Positions 16,413 to 24,959 of a stretch of DNA of 64,000 nt are shown here, piece by piece. The first letter of the stretch is position 1. The number at the start of each line of letters is the position of its first letter. Position numbers and translations under genes: made by a program. A model generated the notes under the pieces. The model worked only from the letters and a program-made list of their open reading frames with translations, was not told the DNA's origin and searched no databases. The DNA lies in contig JBKBLI010000005.1 of NCBI GenBank assembly GCA_046296435.1, forward strand, positions 16,102-80,101, given 5' to 3'. This stretch comes from M3007 sp046296435. Its GTDB lineage: Bacteria > Bacteroidota > Bacteroidia > Chitinophagales > Saprospiraceae.

Positions 16413-17285
16413 ATGAAAGCAGAAGACGAAATCCTCGCAAACATGCAGCATAAAACCATCGTAATGACCGGGGCGACTTCCGGACTGGGCCGGGTTGCCG
16501 CTTTGAAATTGGCCGAAGCCGGGGCGCGGGTATGGGTGATGTGCCGCAATCCGCTCAAAGGCGAAGAGCTGCTGAAGGATTTTGCATACGCTGAAAACGA
16601 ATCGGCAGGCAGTATCAAACTGGTCTCGTGTGATTTGACCGATCTGAAGACGGTCGTCAGCGCTTGCGCGCACATCATGGCTGATTCGCCGCAGATCGAC
16701 GCGCTTCTCAACAATGCAGGAGTGTGGATATTCAAGCGTCGGGAAACTGCCGACGGTATCGAGACGACCTTTCAGGTCAATGTGCTGGCGCCCCTGCTGA
16801 TCGCGCGCCTGCTCATGCCCGCGCTGCGGGCCGCCGCCGGAGCGCGGGTCGTCAATACGGCTTCGGCCATGCACAAAGGGCCTATTTATTGGGATGACGT
16901 AGAGTTGCGCGCCGGCTATACCGGCTTTAAGGCCTACCAGCAATCCAAACTGGCTTTGATCTTGCTCACGCGCCTGTACGCCGCGCGCCACGCCGCCGAA
17001 GGCATAGCGCACTACAGCGTGCATCCCGGTCTGGTAAGCACCGACATCGGGCGCGAAGGCGGATGGCTTGCGCGCGCCTTCTTTAGCGTGTTCGGAATAT
17101 CGCCCGAGGAGGGCGCCGATACGCTGCTCTATCTGACCAATACCGATCCTGCGCTTTTAGAAAACGGGTCCTATTACATCAAGCGCCGGCCGGTCGGTTC
17201 CGCTACGCCCTTGAGTCGCGATTTGGATGCCGCAGCGCGCCTCGAAGCGCTCTGCCTTGAATACCTGCGTACCTGGATTCAATAA
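16413..17285 (+). CDS. Short-chain dehydrogenase/reductase (retinol-dehydrogenase-like)
   Basis: This 290-residue Rossmann-fold oxidoreductase has the NAD(P) motif TGATSGLG at 19-26, NNAG at 100-103, a catalytic Ser near 151, and Tyr175/Lys179 in AYQQSKLAL. The arginine in CRNPLKGEE suggests NADP preference. The closest general type is the retinol-dehydrogenase/WW-oxidoreductase-like classical SDR; the substrate is unknown. An ATG at 16443 (MQHKTIV) is an alternative start and would remove ten residues. The stop overlaps the start of the TSUP permease by 1 bp (TAATG), showing an operon. Confidence 0.88.
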   Translation: MKAEDEILANMQHKTIVMTGATSGLGRVAALKLAEAGARVWVMCRNPLKGEELLKDFAYAENESAGSIKLVSCDLTDLKTVVSACAHIMADSPQIDALLNNAGVWIFKRRETADGIETTFQVNVLAPLLIARLLMPALRAAAGARVVNTASAMHKGPIYWDDVELRAGYTGFKAYQQSKLALILLTRLYAARHAAEGIAHYSVHPGLVSTDIGREGGWLARAFFSVFGISPEEGADTLLYLTNTDPALLENGSYYIKRRPVGSATPLSRDLDAAARLEALCLEYLRTWIQ

Positions 17286-18064
17286 TGGAATTGCTGCCTG
17301 TTGCGTTGGTTTCCTTGACTGCGTTTGCGGCGGCCGTGCTGACTTTCTTCTCGGGATTTGGCCTGGGTACCTTGTTGATGCCCGTGATGGCCTTGTTTTT
17401 TCCGGTCGAAACGGCGGTAGGCATGACCGGGGTGGCGCATCTGTTCAATAATCTGTTCAAACTCGGGTTGACTGGTCGGCATGCCGACAAGGCCACGTTG
17501 TTGCGATTTGGCGCGCCGGCGATACCGGCGGCACTTGCGGGCGCATGGCTGCTGTTGAGTCTGGGTAAGTTGCCGGACTTATTTAAGTATGACATGTTCG
17601 GAAAGGAGTTTGGCGTTTCGCCGCTCAAGTTCACCATATCAACCTTACTGCTGATCTTTGCCGCCCTGGAGTGGAATCCGCGATTCCGGAGCAGCCTGAT
17701 AGCGCGCAAACACCTGGCGTTTGGCGGCGCGCTCAGCGGTTTTTTTGGCGGGTTGTCCGGGCATCAGGGCGCATTGCGCAGCGCTTTTCTGATCAAAGCG
17801 GGTTTGTCGAAGGAGGCGTTTGTGGGGACCGGCGTCGTGGTCTCCGCTCTGATCGATCTGACGCGGGTGTGCGTGTATGGCGCAGGCGGCCTGGGCGACC
17901 TGTCGGGACGGCTTGTTTGGGTGGTTTCGGCTACCCTTTCGGCCATGTTTGGCGCTTATGTTGGGCACAGACTGCTAAAAAAAGTAACTTTGCGCTTTGT
18001 ACAGCGGTTTGTAGCCCTGATGCTCGCCATGCTTGCCTTGGCGATGGGCGCCGGCTGGATCTAA
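17285..18064 (+). CDS. TSUP/TauE-SafE family membrane permease
   Basis: This 259-residue protein has about eight hydrophobic segments in two related halves. GFGLGTLLMPVMALFFPVETAVGMTGVAHLFNN in the first half matches FGGLSGHQGALRS in the second. Members of this family (TauE/SafE/DUF81) move sulfite, sulfonates or organic acids. The substrate cannot be told here, and no sulfur gene is nearby. Translation is coupled to the upstream SDR by TAATG. tsaC follows after 21 bp, so the three may share a transcript. Confidence 0.9.
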   Translation: MELLPVALVSLTAFAAAVLTFFSGFGLGTLLMPVMALFFPVETAVGMTGVAHLFNNLFKLGLTGRHADKATLLRFGAPAIPAALAGAWLLLSLGKLPDLFKYDMFGKEFGVSPLKFTISTLLLIFAALEWNPRFRSSLIARKHLAFGGALSGFFGGLSGHQGALRSAFLIKAGLSKEAFVGTGVVVSALIDLTRVCVYGAGGLGDLSGRLVWVVSATLSAMFGAYVGHRLLKKVTLRFVQRFVALMLAMLALAMGAGWI

Positions 18065-18085
18065 TCCTGTCCTCAATTACGACAC

Positions 18086-19042
18086 ATGGTATCTGTAGAA
18101 AAAGCGGCAGAGATCATACGCGGGGGCGGCGTAGTTGCCTTCCCGACCGAGACGGTGTACGGTCTCGGCGCCAACGCTTTGGATCCGGTCGCTGTAGCCC
18201 GCATATTTGCGCTCAAGGCAAGGCCCGCATTCGACCCCTTGATTGTGCACGTAAGTTCGCTATCCGGCATGCTCCCGCTGATCAAAGGGCCTGTTCCAGC
18301 CTTGGCGATCGCCTTAGCGGAGCGTTTTTGGCCCGGCCCGCTGACGATGGTGCTCGACAAAAGCGATGCGACGCCGGACATCGTCACGGCGGGTCTGAAG
18401 CGGGTCGGTATCAGGGCGCCCCGTCATCCCCTTGCTTTGGCTTTGCTCGAAGCGGCCGGGTGTCCGATAGCCGCTCCAAGCGCCAACAAATTTGGCAGAG
18501 TCAGCCCGACTACGGCCCAACATGTGCGTCGCCAACTGCCCGAATTGGAGTGTGTATTGGATGGCGGCCCTTGCCAAGTAGGTATTGAATCAACGGTTGT
18601 CGCCCTGCACGACGACGGATTCGAATTGTTGCGCCCCGGCTTTGTCACGCCTGAGCAACTGCTCGAAGTTGCGCCTCAGTCCGGCCGCAACACCGCTGCT
18701 GATTTGGTGTCGCCGGGCTTGTTGTTGTCGCATTATAGCCCCGAAAAGCCTGTGTACATAGAGGGTGAAGCGCAACTGCGTGCGGATACCGACAGAGGGG
18801 TTTATCTGTCGTTTAGCGGCAAGGCCCCTGAGGGTTATGCGCGGGTTGAATACCTGTCGCGCGACAGCGACCTGACGGAGGCTGCCGCCAATCTGTTTGG
18901 CGCATTGCATCGATTGGAGGAGTCCGCAGAGGCGTTCATGGTGGTCGAAGCTCTGCCCGAGCGAGGACTGGGCGTGGCCATCATGGATCGGCTTCGCAAG
19001 GCGGCATACCGCTACCAACAGAATGACCCGCAAACCCATTGA
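18086..19042 (+). CDS. tsaC: L-threonylcarbamoyladenylate synthase (Sua5/YwlC type)
   Basis: This 318-residue enzyme makes threonylcarbamoyl-AMP from threonine, bicarbonate and ATP for the t6A37 modification of tRNA. The YrdC domain covers about residues 1-200, with GGVVAFPTETVYGLGANA near the start, KARPAFDPLIVHV, and the substrate-site PIAAPSANKFGRVSPTTA. A C-terminal Sua5 domain (about 210-318, with GLLLSHYSPEKPVY linker) marks this as the long Sua5 form. It is complete with normal length. Confidence 0.96.
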   Translation: MVSVEKAAEIIRGGGVVAFPTETVYGLGANALDPVAVARIFALKARPAFDPLIVHVSSLSGMLPLIKGPVPALAIALAERFWPGPLTMVLDKSDATPDIVTAGLKRVGIRAPRHPLALALLEAAGCPIAAPSANKFGRVSPTTAQHVRRQLPELECVLDGGPCQVGIESTVVALHDDGFELLRPGFVTPEQLLEVAPQSGRNTAADLVSPGLLLSHYSPEKPVYIEGEAQLRADTDRGVYLSFSGKAPEGYARVEYLSRDSDLTEAAANLFGALHRLEESAEAFMVVEALPERGLGVAIMDRLRKAAYRYQQNDPQTH

Positions 19043-19133
19043 GGCATGCCCGATACCTTGCTCCTGCCCTGTCCCATTGCCCTTTTGCCGAGCGCTTGTC
19101 CGACTCGCCGCTCAATTCCCCAACAGTTGAAAC

Positions 19134-19976
19134 ATGCTCCGCTCACTTTTTTCGATCCGCAAAGCGCCTAAGGACTTCGCATTTGTCGGCGCCGATATTC
19201 ATGCGCATCTCATCCCGGGTATCGACGACGGCCCTGAGAATACCGACGATGCCTTGTATCTTGCCGGCGCGTTGCGCGATCTTGGATTCAAGCGTCTGAC
19301 GGCCACGCCGCACAGCAGCGAGCGCTATTCGAACCAACGCGACGAGATACTTGCAGCCGGCGAGCGGTGGCGGGAGCTCGTTTGGTCGCGCTACCCGGGT
19401 ATGCCGTTGTCTGTGGCGAGCGAATATCGTTTGGATGAGACTTTTCCCGCTTATATCGCCGACGAAGAGGGCTTGCTGACGTTAGGGGCGGAGGGCCGAT
19501 TTGTATTGGTGGAGATGCCTTTTGTCGGCGCGCCGCTCACTTTAGAGCAGGATATTTTCACGCTAAAGGCCAAGGGATACCAGATTGTATTGGCGCATCC
19601 TGAGCGATACCTTTTTATGGCGGAAAATGCAGCCGCCTATGGGCTTTTGCGCGAAAAGGGTTGTCTGTTTCAGTTGAATTTAATTTCCTTTTCAGGCCAT
19701 TACGGCGCGCCTGCGTTGCGCAACGCGCATTTTCTGCTCAAGAGAGGNNNNNNNNNNNNNNNNNNNNNNNNNNNNNNNNNNNNNNNNNNNNNNNNNNNNN
19801 NNNNNNNNNNNNNNNNNNNNNNNNNNNNNNNNNNNNNNNNNNNNNNNTGGGTGGATTATCTGGCGAGCGACGCCCACCGCGAGCAACACATCGCCGCGTT
19901 GAAACGAGTCGCTCAGGATGCGCAAACCATGCGGCTTTTGTCGGCGGCGCCTATTCAGAACCACCAATTTTTATGA
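19134..19976 (+). CDS. CpsB/YwqE-type tyrosine-protein phosphatase (interrupted by an N run)
   Basis: This PHP-fold metal-dependent phosphatase is of the type that dephosphorylates BY-kinases controlling capsule or exopolysaccharide export. Motifs: DIHAHLIPGIDDG at 21-33, TPHSS, the metal-site ASEYRLDE, VLAHPERY, and ASDAHREQH near the end. The N run at 19748-19847 splits the frame between LLKRG and WVDYL. Joining with one base gives continuous text, so little is probably missing. It overlaps the Wza-like gene by 4 bp (ATGA). The cognate kinase is not in this window. Confidence 0.9.
   Translation: MLRSLFSIRKAPKDFAFVGADIHAHLIPGIDDGPENTDDALYLAGALRDLGFKRLTATPHSSERYSNQRDEILAAGERWRELVWSRYPGMPLSVASEYRLDETFPAYIADEEGLLTLGAEGRFVLVEMPFVGAPLTLEQDIFTLKAKGYQIVLAHPERYLFMAENAAAYGLLREKGCLFQLNLISFSGHYGAPALRNAHFLLKRXXXXXXXXXXXXXXXXXXXXXXXXXXXXXXXXXXWVDYLASDAHREQHIAALKRVAQDAQTMRLLSAAPIQNHQFL
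19748..19847. other. Assembly gap (100 N) inside the CpsB-type gene
   Basis: Left flank ends ...AAG AGA GG and right flank starts TGG GTG GAT. With a single base in place of the run the codon becomes GGN (Gly) and the protein reads through (KRG-WVDYLASDAH), as in homologous phosphatases. Confidence 0.95.
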
Positions 19977-20746
19977 AAAAAAAGATTCGCTTTATGCTCT
20001 TGGCGGCCATCATGTGCTGCGCCGCTTCGTGTATCAGGTACAAGCAACTGGCCAACTTCAGCGAAGGGGCCGAGTTGCAATCGGGCCTCATCGAGACGGT
20101 ATCCGCGCCGTATCTGATTCAGGCGCATGACCCTTTGCGTATTGTGATCTCTGTGGGCGACGCGGATCAGAGCAATCCGTTTGCGCTTGCGGGGCAGTTG
20201 CAGGGCGTGACGGCGGCAGGGCAGTTTCTCCATCCCACGCATACGGTGGATGCTGAAGGGCGCATACAACTTCCGCTGATTGGCAGCGTTCGGGTAGCTG
20301 GATTGGACGTCAATGCGGCAAGCGATACCCTTAGCAGGCGTATCCAGATGTACTTTGTCAATCCGGTAGTGAGTATCCGCGTGACGCATTTCCGCTACAC
20401 GCTGTTGGGCGAGGTGCGTACGCCCGGTACGTTTACGTCCAATCGGGAGCGGATCAGCATACTGGAGGCTTTGGGTTTGGCCGGCGACCTGACCAACTAC
20501 GCCGACAGGCGCCGGATTCTGGTCGTGCGAGAGTCGGCCGGCGAACGGCGATTCGCCTACATTGATTTGCATGCGCGCGACGTGTTCAAGTCGCCGTATT
20601 ACTATCTTCAGCCTGGCGACGTGGTGTATGTCGAGCCTTTGCGCGCTAAGGTGGGCTCCGTGAGCGATCAGGCCAACAAAGTGCTGCCTTACTTGTCGCT
20701 GAGCGCCGTGTTGCTCAACCTGCTGATCATTTTGGGTCGGCCCTGA
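19973..20746 (+). CDS. Wza-like polysaccharide export lipoprotein
   Basis: This 257-residue outer-membrane export protein has a lipoprotein signal (MLLAAIMCCAASC, Cys at the end). A Poly_export domain follows at about 45-130 (YLIQAHDPLRIVISV, VDAEGRIQLPLIGSVRVAGL), then a SLBB-type domain (LLGEVRTPGTFTSNRERISILEALGLAGDL...YYYLQPGDVVYVEP), and a C-terminal hydrophobic helix (LPYLSLSAVLLNLLIIL). Its ATG is the centre of a TTTTTATGAAAAAAAA palindrome and overlaps the CpsB stop. Normally a Wzc kinase follows; here the next gene is GH3 on the other strand, so the export locus is incomplete at this place. Confidence 0.92.
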   Translation: MKKKIRFMLLAAIMCCAASCIRYKQLANFSEGAELQSGLIETVSAPYLIQAHDPLRIVISVGDADQSNPFALAGQLQGVTAAGQFLHPTHTVDAEGRIQLPLIGSVRVAGLDVNAASDTLSRRIQMYFVNPVVSIRVTHFRYTLLGEVRTPGTFTSNRERISILEALGLAGDLTNYADRRRILVVRESAGERRFAYIDLHARDVFKSPYYYLQPGDVVYVEPLRAKVGSVSDQANKVLPYLSLSAVLLNLLIILGRP

Positions 20747-20751
20747 GGCGC

Positions 20752-22278
20752 TCAGGACCCGGCTATACGCAGTATTTCCTCTACGTATTCGCGGTGATTG
20801 GCCAGGCGCGGCACTTTACTTTGGCTGCCCAAGTTGCCGCGTTTTTGCAGCCAACGCACAAAGGTGCCCGGCGGAACTACATGCATGCGAAGGCGATCGA
20901 GCGCCATATCCCTAAAGCGTTTAGCTTCGTAGTCGGAGTTGATGCGCTGCAGATTTTGATCGAGAGCATAGTTGAAAAGTTCGATATCGCCGGGCGCCTT
21001 GGCAAATTCGATGACCCATTCGTGGCCGCCTTTGCCATTTTGAGCGTTCGAGAAATACAGGGGCGCCGCCGTGTATTCGTTGACCACCGCGTCGAAGCGC
21101 GAGCAGGTCTCTGCCAGGGCCTTATCGGTGTCGCCAATCATCACTTCTTCGCCGAAAGCGTTGATGTATTGTTTGGTGCGTCCGGTAATGCGGAAGCAAT
21201 GCGGATTTTTGCGGGTAAATACGATGGTGTCGCCTGTCTGATAGCGCGCAAGGCCGTTATTGGCGGTGATGACCAAGGCATAGTTTTTGCCGATTTGCAC
21301 ATCCGATACTGTAGCCGCCTGGGGGAAAGGCTCGTTCCAGAACTCGACCGGCACAAATTCGTAGAACACGCCATTGTCAGTCAGCAGGAGCATATCGTTC
21401 GACTTCAGGTCGCACTGCGCGCCGAAAAAGCCTTCAGAGGCGTTATATATTTCCTGATAAGCAAAGCTATTGTTCGGAATAAGTTCGCGGAATATATTCC
21501 GGTATGGGTCAAAGCCCACGCCGCCGTGCATGTATGCCTGAAGGTGGGGCCATACCTCGAGCATATGGCGCTTGCCGGTAATCTCGAGGATGCGCCGGAA
21601 CAAGACGATCAGCCAGGTGGGCACGCCCCCGAACATGGCAATATCGTCGCGCCAAGCGGTCTGATGGGCAATTTTTTCAATTTTTTGTTCAAAATTAGCG
21701 CCCAGCGCCGTGTCGAAATCTACGGCGTAAAAAGCCTTGCCGATGGCGGGCATGTGATAGGTCATCAGGGCGCTGATGTCGCCAAAGCGCGTATGGGCAT
21801 ATTCCGGTAGCGACTGAAAAGATCCGGGCAGCAGGACATTTTTTCGCCTGAAAATCTCCATGTCCGGGCGGTTGTGGTATAGGAGCGACATGGCGTCCCA
21901 ACTGCCCGAGATATGGCATCCGTACAGGTTGCCATAGGGGACGGGTATAAACTTGCTTTTGTCGCTGGTAGTACCGCTGCTTTTGCTGTACCAACCGATT
22001 CGCCCGGGCCACAGCACGTTAGGCTCGCCAAGCATCATGCGGCGTATGTCTGCGCGAAAGTCTTCGTATTCGCGCACCGGAATGCTCGACGCAAAGCGTT
22101 CGTAACTTCGAATTCTTCCGAAGCCGTACCTTCGCCCCTGTTCGGTATTTCGGGCAGCGTCAAGAATCTTAAAGAGCCGGCGTTCCTGCACTTCATCGGG
22201 ACGGGTCATCCATGCCTCAATCCGGTGCATGCGCAATGCGAGATACTTTTTGACGATTTCGTTGACGAGTCGCTTCAT
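20752..22278 (-). CDS. GH3 auxin-responsive promoter family protein (acyl-acid amido synthetase fold)
   Basis: This 508-residue protein has clear GH3-family text: SSGTTSDKSKFIPV (ATP/AMP loop), PNNSFAYQEIYNASEGFFGAQ, LLTDNGVFYEFVP, YQTGDTIVFTRKNPHCFRITGRTKQYINAFGEEVM (adenylate hinge) and a C-terminal PPGTFVRWLQKRGNLGSQSKVPRL. Plant GH3 enzymes adenylate hormone acids and link them to amino acids. Bacterial members are widespread in Bacteroidota, with unknown acyl and amine substrates. Length is typical. A -7 box at 22390-22397 gives a leader of about 110 nt. Convergent with wza, with 5 bp between the stops. Confidence 0.93.
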   Translation of the reverse strand: MKRLVNEIVKKYLALRMHRIEAWMTRPDEVQERRLFKILDAARNTEQGRRYGFGRIRSYERFASSIPVREYEDFRADIRRMMLGEPNVLWPGRIGWYSKSSGTTSDKSKFIPVPYGNLYGCHISGSWDAMSLLYHNRPDMEIFRRKNVLLPGSFQSLPEYAHTRFGDISALMTYHMPAIGKAFYAVDFDTALGANFEQKIEKIAHQTAWRDDIAMFGGVPTWLIVLFRRILEITGKRHMLEVWPHLQAYMHGGVGFDPYRNIFRELIPNNSFAYQEIYNASEGFFGAQCDLKSNDMLLLTDNGVFYEFVPVEFWNEPFPQAATVSDVQIGKNYALVITANNGLARYQTGDTIVFTRKNPHCFRITGRTKQYINAFGEEVMIGDTDKALAETCSRFDAVVNEYTAAPLYFSNAQNGKGGHEWVIEFAKAPGDIELFNYALDQNLQRINSDYEAKRFRDMALDRLRMHVVPPGTFVRWLQKRGNLGSQSKVPRLANHREYVEEILRIAGS

Positions 22279-22389
22279 ATCTGCTGCTGATTATGAAAAA
22301 TAAAAATTTTGCCGCTCCCCTAATGATCCAAACTACTTGGTTGAGGATTGTGGAACCAGTTTTTTCGCTTTTGCATCAGTTTTTCACAA

Positions 22390-22397
22390 CAAAGGTA
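22390..22397 (-). promoter_or_regulatory. -7 promoter box of the GH3 gene
   Basis: Read leftward this is TACCTTTG. It lies between the divergent GH3 and GNAT genes and only 5 bp from the GNAT start codon. Confidence 0.45.
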
Positions 22398-22402
22398 TAA
22401 AA

Positions 22403-22849
22403 ATGCAAGACCTTGTTATTAGATTTGTAAAAAAAAGTGATATGCCTGCAGTTTTCAGACTGGTACAGGCTCTGGCCGATTACGAGAAGGCCCCCCACGA
22501 AGTGCTGACCTCGCCCGACGAATACCTCGCCGATTACGAGGCTGGTCGCTTCGAGTGTTTGGTAGCCGAACATGCCGCTGAGGTGATCGGTATGGCCTTG
22601 TTCTTCAATGCTTACTCGACCTGGAAGGGAAAAATGTTGTATCTTGACGATTTAGTCGTGGCGCAGGAATATCGGGGCAAGGGAGTGGGCCAGGCTCTTT
22701 ACGACGCCTTTATTACATTGGCTTCCGAGCGTGGCTGTCGATTAGCCAAGTGGCAGGTACTCGAGTGGAATACGCCCGCCGTGCGTTTTTACGAACGCAA
22801 CGGGGCGATTATCGAAACCGACTGGTGGAACGTAAAGCGCCTTTTGTGA
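22403..22849 (+). CDS. GNAT-family N-acetyltransferase
   Basis: This 148-residue single GNAT domain has the acetyl-CoA pyrophosphate loop EYRGKGVGQAL in motif A (about residues 90-105), preceded by the strand KMLYLDDLVVAQ. Motif B follows (CRLAKWQVLEWNTPAVRFYERNGA). The pattern resembles diamine (spermidine/spermine-type) acetyltransferases, which often start with a RLVQALADYEKAPHEV helix. The substrate is not certain. I chose ATG 22403 because the upstream in-frame start at 22337 adds unrelated residues. Confidence 0.9.
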   Translation: MQDLVIRFVKKSDMPAVFRLVQALADYEKAPHEVLTSPDEYLADYEAGRFECLVAEHAAEVIGMALFFNAYSTWKGKMLYLDDLVVAQEYRGKGVGQALYDAFITLASERGCRLAKWQVLEWNTPAVRFYERNGAIIETDWWNVKRLL

Positions 22850-22945
22850 GTGCCTGAGCGCCGCGCCAATGTCTCGATATGCGCCGCTGTAGCGGCCAAA
22901 TGACCTTGTTGGAGCCGTCCGGCTTGTCTATCCCTCAAAACAACG

Positions 22946-22953
22946 TACATTTG
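22946..22953 (+). promoter_or_regulatory. -7 promoter box of the M1 peptidase gene
   Basis: TACATTTG, about 90 bp before the ATG at 23047. Confidence 0.4.
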
Positions 22954-23046
22954 TGCGCTTCGGGCGCTGTGCATCGGCCTCAGCCCCCCCTTGCCCCTCG
23001 CCCCTCTCTCCTCCGCGTCCTTGTCGCCAAGCCCAAGCCTTATTTT

Positions 23047-24921
23047 ATGTGGAGATATATTCTGTTTCTGGGAGTCATATGGCTCTTTGGCGCGCTTCGG
23101 TCAGAAGCGCAGTCGGACTTGTACATGCACCGCAATCTGCAACGCGCCTACGACAACGGCACGCGTAGCTTAGACGGCAAGCCCGGCCCTAACTATTGGC
23201 AAAACCGCGCAAAGTACCGCATCGATGCGCGGGTAGATGTGAAAAAACGCCGCATTAGCGGCGATGCCCGGATCACGTATTACAACAACAGCCCCGATAC
23301 GCTGCGCACGCTGCGCCTCAAGTTGCAACACGACCGCTATCGTAAAGGCGCTTTGCGCTCCTCTGACGTCAATCCCGCCGATGTGAGCGACGAGGGTACG
23401 CGCATCTCGCGCCTGAGCCTCGACGGCAAGCCCTTTGGCAAGGACGACCAACGCCGGTTTGCCACATTCATGGATCTGCGCCTGGGCGACCGCTTCATCG
23501 CGCCAGGCGACTCGGCAAGCCTCGAGATCAAATGGGAATATACGGCGCCCGGCGATAAGCGCGCTACCCGCGAATGCTTCTGCGATCCGAATACGTTTTT
23601 TATACCCTATTGGTATCCGCAGATAGCCGTCTATGACGATCTGCGCGGCTGGGCGCCTACGCCGTATGCAGGGCAGCAGGAGTTTTACCACGATTTTGCC
23701 GATTATGACGTACGCATCGCCGTACCCAAAGGCTATATGGTTTGGGCGACGGGCGAGTGGCAAAACGCCGCGCAGATGCTTCGGCCAGCCGTGTTGGAGA
23801 AGTGGAAATCAGCGCATCTCAGAGACGAGGTCGTTTCGATATTTACCGAAGCCGAAATGCGCAAGGGAGCGCCTTTTGTTCCGCTCAAAGAGCATGTGTT
23901 TCATTACATCGCGCGCGATGTGCCGGATTTTACTTTTGCCGGTTCGAATCACTACAATTGGGATGCCGCTTCAGTTGAGGTGGATGCCGCTTCCAAGCGC
24001 CGCACTTTGGTCAATGCGGCATACAACAGCACCTCGCAGGATTTTTACAAAGTGTGCCAGATTGCCCGCGACGGTATTCGGCTAATGAGCAATTGGCAGC
24101 CCGGTTATCCCTTCCCGTATCCCTGCATGACGGTCTTCAACGGAAACGACGGTATGGAGTATCCCATGATGGTCAACGACGCCAGCGTAAGCATGAACGC
24201 GGTAACCGGATTGACCGTACACGAGGTGGCGCACACCTATTTCCCGTTTATGATGGGTATCAACGAGCAGGAGTACGCCTGGATGGACGAGGGCTGGGCC
24301 TCATTCTTTGATTTTTTGCTCACCGATACGCTCACCGGCGGCAAGCAGGGTAACGTGCGGGGCTACGGCGTCGTTGCAGGTACAGATTTTGACGTGCCGC
24401 CGATGGCGCGATCCAGTTTCCTGAGCGGTCAGGCATATCGGGTGGCTTCTTACTCGCGTCCTCAGGCCGCTTACCTCACCCTGTTGGACCAACTGGGCTA
24501 CGAGACCTTCCATCGCTGTATGACGACTTACATGGATCGCTGGAAAAGCAAGCACCCCATGCCTTACGATTTCTTTTTTACCTGGAACGACGTATCGGGG
24601 CAAGATCTCAACTGGTTTTGGAAACCTTGGTTCTTCGAATGGGGGTATCCTGATCTGGCCATTGCAGGTATCGAACAAATGGCCGACGGAACCGAAGTGC
24701 TGATCATTGACCGAATCGGCTTATTGCCCGTGCCCCTGCGGCTCGAAATGGAGTACATAGACGGCGCTAAGGAAGTCGTCAAACACCGCCCCGAAATCTG
24801 GAAGGACGGAAAAACAAAATTTGCCATAATTTTGCCCCGAGATAAAACGCTTCAGCGCGCGCGACTGGGCGACAGAACCATCCCCGACAGCAACCCGCAG
24901 AACAACGTCTGGAGTAGGTGA
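23047..24921 (+). CDS. M1-family zinc metallopeptidase, secreted
   Basis: This 624-residue protein has a signal peptide (ILFLGVIWLFGALRSEAQ), an N-terminal beta-sandwich (DARVDVKKRRISGDARITYYNNSPDTL), and a gluzincin catalytic domain. The exopeptidase-like GMEYPMM is followed by the zinc site HEVAH at about 392-396, with a second glutamate in WMDEGWASFF. It lacks the long C-terminal helical domain of full aminopeptidase N. It is probably periplasmic or surface-exposed and acts on peptides. The start fits the signal peptide; longer frames upstream are Pro/Arg-rich noise. Confidence 0.92.
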   Translation: MWRYILFLGVIWLFGALRSEAQSDLYMHRNLQRAYDNGTRSLDGKPGPNYWQNRAKYRIDARVDVKKRRISGDARITYYNNSPDTLRTLRLKLQHDRYRKGALRSSDVNPADVSDEGTRISRLSLDGKPFGKDDQRRFATFMDLRLGDRFIAPGDSASLEIKWEYTAPGDKRATRECFCDPNTFFIPYWYPQIAVYDDLRGWAPTPYAGQQEFYHDFADYDVRIAVPKGYMVWATGEWQNAAQMLRPAVLEKWKSAHLRDEVVSIFTEAEMRKGAPFVPLKEHVFHYIARDVPDFTFAGSNHYNWDAASVEVDAASKRRTLVNAAYNSTSQDFYKVCQIARDGIRLMSNWQPGYPFPYPCMTVFNGNDGMEYPMMVNDASVSMNAVTGLTVHEVAHTYFPFMMGINEQEYAWMDEGWASFFDFLLTDTLTGGKQGNVRGYGVVAGTDFDVPPMARSSFLSGQAYRVASYSRPQAAYLTLLDQLGYETFHRCMTTYMDRWKSKHPMPYDFFFTWNDVSGQDLNWFWKPWFFEWGYPDLAIAGIEQMADGTEVLIIDRIGLLPVPLRLEMEYIDGAKEVVKHRPEIWKDGKTKFAIILPRDKTLQRARLGDRTIPDSNPQNNVWSR

Positions 24922-24959
24922 TTTTTTCTTTTTTCACAAAATAAAACTTTGACAACGCC

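Noticed and set aside
23941..23950. GGTTCGAATC, the T-loop core of a tRNA
   Set aside because: It lies inside the M1 peptidase coding sequence and no acceptor, anticodon or D arm can be drawn around it.
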